Part shown: in pieces, positions 6,844-14,493 of the stretch | Layout: each line of letters begins with the position of its first letter | Numbering within the stretch: the stretch's first letter is position 1 | Notes under the pieces: model-generated | The model's database searches: none | What the model was told of the DNA's origin: nothing | The model's input: the letters and a program-made list of their open reading frames with translations, nothing else | Program-made: the position numbers and the translations under genes | From: CAHJXF01 sp964657795 | GTDB lineage: Bacteria > Pseudomonadota > Gammaproteobacteria > Burkholderiales > Burkholderiaceae_D | DNA length: 27,270 nt | NCBI GenBank assembly: GCA_964657795.1 | Contig: CAZZWS010000024.1 | Coordinates: 1 to 27,270, forward strand | Direction: 5' to 3'

Positions 6844-8934
6844 CTAGCTGAACGTCTTTCCCTCAGCCGCCAGCTTCGCCAGCAACGGCGCCGGCACCCA
6901 TGCATCGCCCTGGCGATCCGCATTCGGACCCTTCGCGTACTGCCCCATCCTCATCACGACCTTGGCCAGGCCGACGGTGTCGGCGTAGCACATCGGGCCG
7001 CCGCGATAGATCGGGAAACCATAGCCGGTCAGGTACACCATGTCGATGTCCGACGCGCGCTGCGCGATCTTGTCGTCGAGGATCTGCGCACCTTCGTTCA
7101 CCAGCGCGAAGACGAGGCGCTCGACGATCTCCTGGTCGCTGATCTTGCGCCGCGTGATCCCGAGACGCTTCGACTCCTCGACGATCATCTCGTTGACCTG
7201 GGCGTTGGGAATCGCCGCGCGGTTGCCCGGCTTGTAGTCGTACCAGCCGGCCTGCGTCTTCTGCCCGTGACGGCCCATCTCGACCAGCAGGTCGGCGGTC
7301 TTGGAATAGACCATGTCCGGCTTCTCGACGTAGCGGCGCTTGCGGATCGCGTAGCCGATGTCGTTGCCGGCCAGGTCGCCCATGCGGAACGGACCCATCG
7401 CGAAGCCGAACTTCTCGACCGCCTTGTCGACCTGCTCGGGCAACGCGCCTTCCTCGAGCAGGAAGCCGGCCTGACGCGAGTACTGCTCGATCATCCGGTT
7501 GCCGATGAAGCCGTCGCACACGCCCGACACCACGCCGGTCTTCTTGAGCTTCTTCGACAGCGCCATCGTGGTGGCCAGCACGTCCTTGCCGGTCTTGGCG
7601 CCGCGGACGATCTCCAGCAGCTTCATGACGTTGGCCGGGCTGAAGAAGTGCGTGCCGACGACGTCCTGCGGCCGCTTCGTGAAGTCGGCGATCTGGTCGA
7701 CGTCGAGCGTCGACGTGTTCGACGCGAGGATCGCACCCGGCTTCATGACCTCGTCGAGCTTTCTGAACACGGCTTCCTTGACGCCCATCTCCTCGAACAC
7801 GGCCTCGACGACGATGTCGGCGTCGGCGATGTCCTCGTAGCTGGTCGTCCCCGTGATCAAAGCGACGCGCTGATCGAATTTTTCCTGCGTCAGCTTGCCC
7901 TTCTTCATCGTGTTCTCGTAGTTCTTGCGAACCGTGGCGAGACCCTTGTCGAGCGCCTCCTGCTTGAGCTCCAGCACCTTGACCGGGATGCCGGCGTTGG
8001 CGAAGTTCATCGCGATGCCGCCGCCCATCGTGCCGGCACCGATCACGGCCGCGCTCCTGATCGTGCGCAGCGGCGTGTCGTCCGGCACGTCGCCGATCTT
8101 GGACGCGGCGCGCTCGCCGAAGAACGCGTGGCGCAGCGCCTTGGACTCGGGCGTCTGGACCAGCTCGACGAAGCAGGCGCGCTCATAGACGAGGCCGTCG
8201 TCGAAGCGTTTGGTGACGGCGGCCTCGACCGCGTCGACGCACTTCTTCGGCGCCGGATAGTTCTTCGCGACGGCGTTGACCGTGTTGCGCGCGAACGCGA
8301 AGAAGGCTTCGTGCAGCGGGAAATCGATCCTGATGTCGCGGACCTTCGGCAACGGCTTCGTCGCCGCGATCGACTTCGCGAACTCGATCGCGCTTTCAAC
8401 CACGTTCCCATCGACCATCTTGTCGAACAGCTTCGTCTTCGCAAGCTTCTCCGACGGCATCGGCGTGCCGCTGACGATCATGTTGAGCGCGAGTTCGACA
8501 CCCACCGCCCGCGGCAGCCGCTGCGTGCCGCCGGCGCCGGGCAGAAGGCCGAGCTTGACTTCGGGTAACGCGACCTGGACACCGGGCACCGTCACGCGGT
8601 AGTGACAGCCGAGCGCGAGTTCCAGGCCGCCGCCCATCACCGTGCCGTTGATGGCCGCGACGACCGGCTTCGGCGAGTTCTCGATGATGTCGATGACCGT
8701 CATCAACGACGGCTCGGCGAACGCCGTCGGCGTGCCGAACTCCTTGATCTCCGCACCCGCGCAGAACGACTTGCCGTTGCCGGTCAGCACGATCGCCTTG
8801 ACCGAAGCGTCGGCGAGCGCCTGCTCCATGCCCGCGACGATGCCCTTGCGCGCAGCGTGGCTCATGCTGTTGACCGGGGGGTTGTCCACCGTGATGACGG
8901 CGATGCCGTCCTTCACCTGGGTTGTTGCTGTCAT
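6844..8934 (-). CDS. Bifunctional enoyl-CoA hydratase / 3-hydroxyacyl-CoA dehydrogenase
   Basis: This 696-residue fusion catalyses the two middle steps of beta-oxidation. Residues 1-190 form a crotonase domain with the oxyanion-hole segment CAGAEI and both catalytic glutamates, Glu105 (GGGLELAL) and Glu125 (LPEVKLGLLPGAGGTQ). Near residue 299 an NAD-binding motif GAGTMGGG opens the dehydrogenase domain. It includes THFFSPANVMKLLEIV, which carries the catalytic His and Glu, followed by two C-terminal 3HCDH domains (GFIGNR; GYGFPIYRGGP). The length and order fit the roughly 700-residue peroxisomal-MFE/PimF/FadJ-like type. The ATG at 8934 has GAGGA upstream. It is probably the first gene after a promoter in the 213-base gap at 8935-9147. 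Confidence 0.93.
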   Translation of the reverse strand: MTATTQVKDGIAVITVDNPPVNSMSHAARKGIVAGMEQALADASVKAIVLTGNGKSFCAGAEIKEFGTPTAFAEPSLMTVIDIIENSPKPVVAAINGTVMGGGLELALGCHYRVTVPGVQVALPEVKLGLLPGAGGTQRLPRAVGVELALNMIVSGTPMPSEKLAKTKLFDKMVDGNVVESAIEFAKSIAATKPLPKVRDIRIDFPLHEAFFAFARNTVNAVAKNYPAPKKCVDAVEAAVTKRFDDGLVYERACFVELVQTPESKALRHAFFGERAASKIGDVPDDTPLRTIRSAAVIGAGTMGGGIAMNFANAGIPVKVLELKQEALDKGLATVRKNYENTMKKGKLTQEKFDQRVALITGTTSYEDIADADIVVEAVFEEMGVKEAVFRKLDEVMKPGAILASNTSTLDVDQIADFTKRPQDVVGTHFFSPANVMKLLEIVRGAKTGKDVLATTMALSKKLKKTGVVSGVCDGFIGNRMIEQYSRQAGFLLEEGALPEQVDKAVEKFGFAMGPFRMGDLAGNDIGYAIRKRRYVEKPDMVYSKTADLLVEMGRHGQKTQAGWYDYKPGNRAAIPNAQVNEMIVEESKRLGITRRKISDQEIVERLVFALVNEGAQILDDKIAQRASDIDMVYLTGYGFPIYRGGPMCYADTVGLAKVVMRMGQYAKGPNADRQGDAWVPAPLLAKLAAEGKTFS

Positions 8935-9061
8935 GGGGCTTCCTCGAAGGATGGTTTTGCGACCCCGCCGGCGACGACGGGCGGCGGGTCATTGCGCCGC
9001 GTTCGATCGGCGGCCGGCTTCAGGCGACCGACGCGCGGCAGCTTTGCGCCACGCGACTGCG

Positions 9062-9067
9062 ACTATA
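9062..9067 (-). promoter_or_regulatory. Candidate -10 element for the beta-oxidation genes
   Basis: TATAGT (5 of 6 to TATAAT) on the minus strand lies about 130 bases upstream of the hydratase/dehydrogenase fusion, in an AT-rich island within a GC-rich gap. No good -35 is seen at 17 bases; that area is occupied by the palindrome at 9070-9091. Confidence 0.4.
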
Positions 9068-9069
9068 AC

Positions 9070-9091
9070 AAATAGCACGATCGTTCGCTTT
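9070..9091. promoter_or_regulatory. Candidate TetR-type operator palindrome
   Basis: The 22-bp imperfect palindrome has the form AAAnnGnACGATCGTnCnnTTT, with a perfect ACGATCGT core. It abuts the candidate -10 on the side where the -35 would be, which suits a repressor. TetR-family regulators of fatty-acid genes use palindromes of about this size. No such regulator is encoded in this window. Confidence 0.45.
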
Positions 9092-9147
9092 TTCCGGATG
9101 GACGATTGCTCGCCCTGCGAACGCACATTCATGGCACCGGATCAGGC

Positions 9148-9864
9148 TCAGACCTCGAGCCATTCCTTGCGGATCGCGGGATCGGCTTTCAGCCCCGCGG
9201 GCGTGCCCTCGAACACGATACGGCCATGTCCCATCACGTAGACCCGCTGCGAGATCTCGAGCGCGATCGCGAGTTTCTGCTCGACCAGCAGCACCGAGAT
9301 GCCGCGGTTCTTGAGTTCCTTCAGATAGTCCGCGACGAGCTCGACGATCTTCGGCGCCAAGCCTTCGGTCGGCTCGTCGATCATGATCAGTTCCGGGTCG
9401 CCCATCAACGTGCGGCACAACGTCAGCATCTGCTGCTCGCCGCCAGACAGCACGCCGGCCGGGACAGAGCGACGTTCCTCGAGCCGCGGGAACATCTTGT
9501 ACATGTCAGACAGCGACCAGCGGCTCGCGCGGCCCTTCTGCGTCTTCGTCCCCTTCTCGCCGAGGATCAGGTTCTGCTCGACGGTCAGCCGCGGGAATAC
9601 GTCGCGGTTCTCGGGCACGTAGCCGATGCCGCGATGCGCGATGCGGAACGCCTTCTGGCCGCTGATCTCCTCGCCCTTGAATACGATCGAGCCGGTGGTG
9701 GTCACCTGGCCCATGATCGACTTCACCGTCGTCGACCGGCCGACGCCGTTGCGGCCGAGCAGGCTGACGATCTCGCCGGCTTCGACGTACAGGTCGACGC
9801 CGTGCAGAACGTGACTCTTGCCGTAGTAGGCGTGCAGGTCGCGCAGTTCGAGCAGCGCGGTCAT
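9148..9864 (-). CDS. livF: LIV-type ABC transporter ATP-binding protein LivF, Walker A Lys replaced by Arg
   Basis: This 238-residue ATPase subunit belongs to the branched-chain amino acid type (HAAT) ABC importers. The ABC signature LSGGEQQML and Walker B IMIDEPTEGL are intact. The Walker A segment reads GRNGVGRST, so residue 43 is Arg (codon CGG at 9738-9736) where Lys is expected. The position of the H-switch is Gln (VEQ), which is common in LivF proteins as I recall them. The start overlaps the livG stop as ATGA, indicating translational coupling. The gene ends the liv operon and is followed by a 213-base gap. LivF should pair with LivG at the inner membrane. The ligand may be an organic acid rather than an amino acid, given the neighbours. 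Confidence 0.93.
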   Translation of the reverse strand: MTALLELRDLHAYYGKSHVLHGVDLYVEAGEIVSLLGRNGVGRSTTVKSIMGQVTTTGSIVFKGEEISGQKAFRIAHRGIGYVPENRDVFPRLTVEQNLILGEKGTKTQKGRASRWSLSDMYKMFPRLEERRSVPAGVLSGGEQQMLTLCRTLMGDPELIMIDEPTEGLAPKIVELVADYLKELKNRGISVLLVEQKLAIALEISQRVYVMGHGRIVFEGTPAGLKADPAIRKEWLEV

Positions 9865-10652
9865 GACGCGGCATCCTCGGCCGCATTTTCGGCATGCGTT
9901 CCGAGATACGCCTCCTGCACGCGCCGGTTCGTTCGGATCGCCGCCGGCACGTCGGTCGCGACGATCTCGCCGTAGACCAGCACCGAGATGCGATCCGCGA
10001 GACCGAACACCACGCTCATGTCGTGCTCCACCATGATCAGCGTCTTGCCCACGGTGACACGCCGGATCAGGTCAACCGCGTGGTCGGACTCCGAACGGCT
10101 CATGCCGGCCGTCGGCTCGTCGAGCAGGATGACCTTCGCGCCGCCGGCGACCGTCACGCCGATCTCGAGCGCGCGCTGTTCCGCGTACGTCAGCATGCCC
10201 GCCGCTTCGTCGCGCCGCCGCTTCAAGCCGATCAGTTCGAGGATCTCCTCGGTCCGCAGGCGGGCGTCGCGCAGGCGCGCCAGCGAATGCCAGAACGAAT
10301 ACTTGTAGCCGAGCGGCCAGAGCACCGCGCAGCGGATGTTCTCGAACACCGACAGCCGATGGAAGATGTTGGTGATCTGGAAACTGCGCGACAGGCCGAG
10401 CCGGTTGATCTCGTAGGGCGCGAGGCCGACCGTGCTCCTGCCGTCGAGCAGGATGTCGCCCGACGTGACGCCGAAGCGTCCCGAGATCAGGTTGAACAGC
10501 GTCGACTTGCCGGCGCCGTTCGGGCCGATCACCGCATGCCGCTCGCCGGCCGAAACCGCGAGCGTCGCACCGCGGATGATCTCCGACTTGCCGAAGCTCT
10601 TGCGGACGTCGCGCAGTTCGATGGCGCAGGCGGTGTCGTGTTGCACCGTCAT
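9861..10652 (-). CDS. livG: LIV-type ABC transporter ATP-binding protein LivG
   Basis: This 263-residue ATPase partner of LivF has a consensus Walker A at residues 43-51 (GPNGAGKST, Lys49), Walker B ILLDEPTAGM, and a histidine switch in VEHDM. The signature loop reads LTYAEQRALEI, the altered form typical of LivG rather than LSGGQ. The start at 10652 overlaps the livM stop (ATGA), and the livG stop overlaps the livF start. A longer reading of the same frame extends upstream into the livM coding region and was not used, because the ATG at 10652 gives the family's normal length and N-terminus. Confidence 0.94.
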   Translation of the reverse strand: MTVQHDTACAIELRDVRKSFGKSEIIRGATLAVSAGERHAVIGPNGAGKSTLFNLISGRFGVTSGDILLDGRSTVGLAPYEINRLGLSRSFQITNIFHRLSVFENIRCAVLWPLGYKYSFWHSLARLRDARLRTEEILELIGLKRRRDEAAGMLTYAEQRALEIGVTVAGGAKVILLDEPTAGMSRSESDHAVDLIRRVTVGKTLIMVEHDMSVVFGLADRISVLVYGEIVATDVPAAIRTNRRVQEAYLGTHAENAAEDAAS

Positions 10653-11950
10653 GCGAACCTCCGCTCGATCGCGTCCTGGATCTCGACCTGCGCCGAGTCC
10701 CACCGGCGCTTGAAGAAGCGCGACGCGTAGCGCATCGCCGCGCCGCCGACGACGATCAGGACGACGGCCACGATCCACGGAGTCGGCGTCGCCGTGTCGA
10801 CGATCAGGCCGAACAACGGTGTCGCGCTGCCGTTGGCGGAGTCGAGCTGCAGGTGATACGTCATCTCGACCACCGACACGATCCCGAAGAACAGCGGGAT
10901 GCCGGCACCGACGACCGCGAGGTACGGCAGTCCCATGCGGCGGAACTTGCCGTGCTTCGCGACACGCACGTTCATCATGAGGATGCTGGCGATGCCACCC
11001 GGTGCGTACATCACCATCAGCAGGAAGAAGATACCCAGGTACAGCAGCCAGGCCTTCGTGATCTCCGAGAGCATCACGAACGACAGCACGAAGATGACCG
11101 CGCCGATGATCGGGCCGAAGAAGAAGCCCACGCCGCCGAGGAACGTGAACAGCAGGTAGGCGCCGGACCGCACGGTCCCGACGTTCTCCGAACTGACGAT
11201 CTCGAAGTTGATGGCCGCGAGGCCGCCCGCGATGCCTGCGAAGAAGCCCGCGATGATGACGACGAGGTAGCGGACGCGCTGCGTGTTGTAGCCGACGAAC
11301 TCGGCGCGCTCCGGGTTGTCGCGGACCGCGTTGGCCATGCGGCCGAGCGGCGTCCGGGTGTAGGCGTACATCGCGACCGTGCAGACGAGGCACCAGATCG
11401 CGATCAGGTAATAGACCTGGACCTGCGGACCGAACGTGATGCCGAGGACCGGCTTGCCGATCACGCGGTCGGTCGTGATGCCGGCCTCGCCGCCGAAGAA
11501 CTCGGGCAGCATCAGCGAACTCGACGCCACCAGCTCGCCGATGCCGAGCGTGATCATCGCAAACGTGGTGCCCGACTTCTTCGTGGTCACGTAGCCGAAC
11601 AGCACCGCGAAGAAGGCGCCGGCGAGGCCGCCGACCAGCGGGATCAACGACGTCGGCATCCAGAACGAGCCCGCAGCGATCGCGTTCATCGTGTGTATGG
11701 CGACGAACGCGCCGAGGCCGACGTACACCGCGTGGCCGAAGCTCAGCATGCCGGACTGGCCGAGCAGCATGTTGTACGACAGGCAGACGATGATGATCGT
11801 GCCCATCTGCGTCAGGACCGTCAGTGCCAGGCTCGAATGGAACAGCAGCGGCGCGACGACGAGCGCGATGACGAACACCGCCCACAGCGCGGTCTGGCCG
11901 AGATCGAGGGGCGCGAAGCGCAACGCCCTGCCTTGCGGAACGGCTGCCAT
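10649..11950 (-). CDS. livM: LIV-type ABC transporter permease LivM, with extra C-terminal membrane region
   Basis: This 433-residue inner-membrane permease begins MAAVPQGRALRF. The core has the usual run of hydrophobic helices and family motifs: YNMLLGQSGMLSFGHA, the cytoplasmic loop RTPLGRMANAVRDNPERAEFVGYN, and FAGIAGGLAA. After about residue 326 (MYAPGGIASILMM), where many LivM proteins end soon, a further 107 residues add two predicted membrane segments (near GLPYLAVVGAGIPLFFGIVS and PWIVAVVLIVVGG) and a charged tail ending ERRFA. The start overlaps the livH stop as TGATG, and the stop overlaps livG. With LivH it forms the translocation pore. Confidence 0.93.
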   Translation of the reverse strand: MAAVPQGRALRFAPLDLGQTALWAVFVIALVVAPLLFHSSLALTVLTQMGTIIIVCLSYNMLLGQSGMLSFGHAVYVGLGAFVAIHTMNAIAAGSFWMPTSLIPLVGGLAGAFFAVLFGYVTTKKSGTTFAMITLGIGELVASSSLMLPEFFGGEAGITTDRVIGKPVLGITFGPQVQVYYLIAIWCLVCTVAMYAYTRTPLGRMANAVRDNPERAEFVGYNTQRVRYLVVIIAGFFAGIAGGLAAINFEIVSSENVGTVRSGAYLLFTFLGGVGFFFGPIIGAVIFVLSFVMLSEITKAWLLYLGIFFLLMVMYAPGGIASILMMNVRVAKHGKFRRMGLPYLAVVGAGIPLFFGIVSVVEMTYHLQLDSANGSATPLFGLIVDTATPTPWIVAVVLIVVGGAAMRYASRFFKRRWDSAQVEIQDAIERRFA

Positions 11951-12897
11951 CAGTCCTCCCGCTTGCCGAGGAGACCGCGCGGGCGGAAGATCAGGATCAG
12001 CACCAGCAGCAGGTACGGCAGGATCGGCGCGACCTGCGCGATGGTCAGCTTGAGGACCGGATAGCCGAACGACGCGGGCGTCAGCACGACGCCGGCGCGG
12101 GCGAACAGCGTCACGAACGAGTAGTCGAGCGCGATGGCGAAGGTCTGCACGATGCCGATCAGCAGCGACGCGACGAACGCACCCGCCAGCGATCCCATGC
12201 CGCCGACCACGACCACGACGAAGATGATCGAGCCGACGGTCAACGCCATGCCCGGCTCGGTGACGAACGCGTTGCCGCCGATGACGCCCGCGAGACCCGC
12301 GAGCGCGCAGCCGCCGCCGAAGACCATCATGAAGACCTTGGGCACGTTGTGTCCGAGCGCCTCGACCATGTCGGGATGCGACAGCGCGCCCTGGATGACG
12401 AGGCCGACCCGCGTGCGCGTGAACAGCAGGTAGACCGCGACGAGCATCAGCACCGCGACGCCCATCATGAACACGCGATAGGTCGGGAAAGCCGACGAAT
12501 AGACCGTGAACAGCGGCCCGTCGAGCACGGCCGGGATGCGGTAGTCGACCGGCGCCCGCCCCCAGATCAGCTGCACGAACTCGCTGATGCAGTAGGACAG
12601 GCCGAACGTGACCAGCAGTTCGGGCACGTGGCCGAACTTGTGGACGCGCCGCAGGGCATAGCGCTCGAACAGCGCACCGGCCGCGCCCACGACGAGCGGC
12701 GCGATGAACAGCGCGGGCCAGAAGCCGACCCACACGCTGATCTGGTACGCGACGTACGCGCCCATCATGTAGAAGGTCGCGTGCGCGAAATTGAGCACGC
12801 CCATCATGCTGAAGATGAGCGTGAGACCGCTCGACAGCATGAACAGCAGGAGCCCGTAGCTCACGCCGTTCAACAACGAGATGACGAAGAACTCCAA
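11950..12897 (-). CDS. livH: LIV-type ABC transporter permease LivH (TTG start)
   Basis: This 315-residue membrane permease has the family N-terminus MEFFVISLLNGVSYGLLLF, followed by SSGLTLIFSMMGVLNFAHA and about eight hydrophobic helices. It ends with the short RPRGLLGK motif typical of LivH. The initiator is TTG at 12897; the first ATG in frame would remove the conserved start. AGAGG lies five bases upstream as Shine-Dalgarno. The gene follows livK after a 62-base gap that holds an 11-bp hairpin, and it overlaps livM by one base. The weak start codon and hairpin would both keep permease levels below those of the binding protein. Confidence 0.94.
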   Translation of the reverse strand: MEFFVISLLNGVSYGLLLFMLSSGLTLIFSMMGVLNFAHATFYMMGAYVAYQISVWVGFWPALFIAPLVVGAAGALFERYALRRVHKFGHVPELLVTFGLSYCISEFVQLIWGRAPVDYRIPAVLDGPLFTVYSSAFPTYRVFMMGVAVLMLVAVYLLFTRTRVGLVIQGALSHPDMVEALGHNVPKVFMMVFGGGCALAGLAGVIGGNAFVTEPGMALTVGSIIFVVVVVGGMGSLAGAFVASLLIGIVQTFAIALDYSFVTLFARAGVVLTPASFGYPVLKLTIAQVAPILPYLLLVLILIFRPRGLLGKRED

Positions 12898-12913
12898 TGC
12901 GACCTCTGTCGGG

Positions 12914-12948
12914 CGCTGCGTCCGCAGCGACTTGCGCCGGACGCAGCG
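12914..12948 (-). promoter_or_regulatory. Intercistronic hairpin between livK and livH
   Basis: CGCTGCGTCCG and its exact reverse complement CGGACGCAGCG form an 11-bp stem with a 13-base loop. It nearly fills the 62-base gap between livK and livH. No U-run follows on the minus-strand transcript, so it is more likely an mRNA 3'-end stabiliser or attenuator than a full terminator. Confidence 0.75.
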
Positions 12949-12959
12949 TTAAGCGGGCT

Positions 12960-14228
12960 TCAGGTCGCGGACGGACGCTTCATCTGGCACGACGTCGGCG
13001 TCGACGAGACGTACGGATCGAGGACGGCGTCGGTGCGGAACGTGTAGCCGGTGTTCTCCACGTCGTACTTGAGCTTGCCGCCGGCCTTGGTCCACGTCGC
13101 GATGTAGAGCGTCATCTGCAGCTGGTGATCGGTCTTCCGCATCGTCATGTCGCCGGCCGCCGTGCCCTTCTCCTCCATGCCTTCCATCGCGAACGCGACC
13201 TTCGTCGGGTCGGTCGACTTGGCCTTCTTGATCGAGTCGGCCAAAAACTGCATCTCGGTCCACAGCGCCGTCGCGTAGAACTCGTCGTTGTACTTCTTCT
13301 TGAACTCGACGTAGGTCGGCTCGAACGTGTTCTGGTCGACGTTCTGATGCCAGTACGAGATCATCTTGACCTTCTCGGCGCCGGACGCGCCCATCACGGT
13401 CGGCGTGCCGGTCACGCCGGCGTAGTACGTGTAGAAGTTGGCTTCGAGGCCCGCTTCCTTCGCGGCCTTGATCAGCAGCGTCAGGTCGGCGCCCCAGTTG
13501 CCGGTGATGATGGTGTCGGCGCCCGATGCCTTGATCTTGGCGATGTACGGCGCGAAGTCCTTGGTCTGCGCGAGCGGCGTCAGGTCCTCGCCGACGATCT
13601 GGATGTCGGGACGCTTGCGGGCCAGTTCCTCCTTGGCGAACTTGGCGACCTGCACGCCGTGCGCGTAGTTCTGGCCGATGATGTAGACCTTCTTGATCTT
13701 CGGGTCCTTGGCCATGTACGTCGTCAGGCCTTCCATCTTCATCGACGTGTCGGCGTCGAAGCGGAAGTGCCAGAAGCTGCACTTGCTGTTGGTCAGATCC
13801 GGATCGACGGCCGCGTAGTTCATGAACAGCATCGTCTTGTCGGGATTGCGTTCGTTGAACTTGTTGATCGCGTCGATGATCGCGCCGGCGGCTCCCGAGC
13901 CGTTGCCCTGCGTGACGTAGCGGATGCCCTGGTCCTGCGCCGACTTGAGCGCAGTCAGGCTCTCCTGCGGACTCGCCTTGTTGTCGAACGGCACGATCTC
14001 GAACGTGACGCCCGGACCGGCCGCGTGCGACGCATTCATCTTCTCCGCCGTGAACTGCAGGCTCTTGAGCTGGTTCTGGCCGACGTTGCCGAGGATTCCG
14101 GACAACGGATCGATGAAGCCGATCTTGACCACCTCGGCCGATGCGGCGAGCGGCATGCCGATCAGGGGAAGAGCGAGCGTTGCTGCGAGGGCGCTACCGC
14201 GCGTGAGCGCGCCGAGGGTACGTTGCAT
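12960..14228 (-). CDS. livK: Periplasmic substrate-binding protein of the LIV-type ABC transporter
   Basis: This 422-residue solute-binding protein has the Leu/Ile/Val-binding (Peripla_BP_6) fold. A signal peptide (basic start, LAATLALPLIGMPL, cleavage near ASA|EVV) is followed by KIGFIDPLSGILGNVGQNQL. The C-terminus ends STPTSCQMKRPSAT, typical of a betaproteobacterial subgroup. The start is the ATG at 14228, because GGAG lies six bases upstream; an ATG four codons earlier (14240) is possible. A much longer reading upstream lacks a signal peptide at its end and was rejected. The neighbours (acyl-CoA ligase and beta-oxidation genes) suggest that the ligand may be a carboxylic acid, which is inference. 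Confidence 0.92.
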   Translation of the reverse strand: MQRTLGALTRGSALAATLALPLIGMPLAASAEVVKIGFIDPLSGILGNVGQNQLKSLQFTAEKMNASHAAGPGVTFEIVPFDNKASPQESLTALKSAQDQGIRYVTQGNGSGAAGAIIDAINKFNERNPDKTMLFMNYAAVDPDLTNSKCSFWHFRFDADTSMKMEGLTTYMAKDPKIKKVYIIGQNYAHGVQVAKFAKEELARKRPDIQIVGEDLTPLAQTKDFAPYIAKIKASGADTIITGNWGADLTLLIKAAKEAGLEANFYTYYAGVTGTPTVMGASGAEKVKMISYWHQNVDQNTFEPTYVEFKKKYNDEFYATALWTEMQFLADSIKKAKSTDPTKVAFAMEGMEEKGTAAGDMTMRKTDHQLQMTLYIATWTKAGGKLKYDVENTGYTFRTDAVLDPYVSSTPTSCQMKRPSAT

Positions 14229-14415
14229 GATGGTCTCCATCCGGTTGATGCTGAAACCCGGGCGTCGATTCCCCCCGGGCCGCGTGCGCAAGATTCGTGA
14301 CTCGCGCTGGTCGTTACGGCTTTGCCGCCGCTTGTGATACCGCCTGCTTTCACCGGGGCCGGCGCCGACGTCACCGCTTCGTGTCGTCTCGCCCCGAGCC
14401 TGCTTGAGCCGGCGC

Positions 14416-14421
14416 AGTCTA
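14416..14421 (-). promoter_or_regulatory. Candidate -10 element for the liv operon
   Basis: TAGACT on the minus strand would place transcription start near 14409, leaving a leader of about 180 bases before livK. No good -35 is present; the inverted repeat at 14441-14457 overlaps that position, as expected for an activator-dependent promoter. The rest of the 265-base gap (14229-14493) shows nothing else. Confidence 0.35.
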
Positions 14422-14440
14422 CTCAAGCGGAGGGCATCGA

Positions 14441-14457
14441 GGTATCTAGGAGATACC
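14441..14457. promoter_or_regulatory. Inverted repeat, candidate activator site upstream of livK
   Basis: GGTATCT-AGG-AGATACC is a perfect 7-bp inverted repeat with a 3-base centre. Its centre (14449) lies about 40 bases upstream of the start predicted from the TAGACT hexamer, the usual place for a class II activator. Short repeats of this kind suit LuxR/NarL-type regulators. It could also be a small hairpin after the acyl-CoA ligase gene. Confidence 0.5.
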
Positions 14458-14493
14458 CGAGCACGCCGGCTCCCCGGCGCGCTGCAACGGCCA

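Noticed and set aside
6754..8568. 604-residue plus-strand open frame opposite the hydratase/dehydrogenase fusion
   Set aside because: It is an antisense shadow of an unmistakable enzyme. It shows no motifs of its own.
9861..12733. Apparent fusions of liv genes through long shared frames
   Set aside because: The frames run back through neighbouring genes in the wrong phase. ATGA and TGATG overlaps with family-length starts explain the separate livM and livG genes.
12914..12948. Intrinsic terminator between livK and livH
   Set aside because: The stem is strong but no U-run follows, and livH-livF have no other obvious promoter.
14229..14426. 66-codon upstream extension of livK
   Set aside because: It would bury the signal peptide inside the protein. 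The ATG at 14228 has GGAG and begins the signal peptide.
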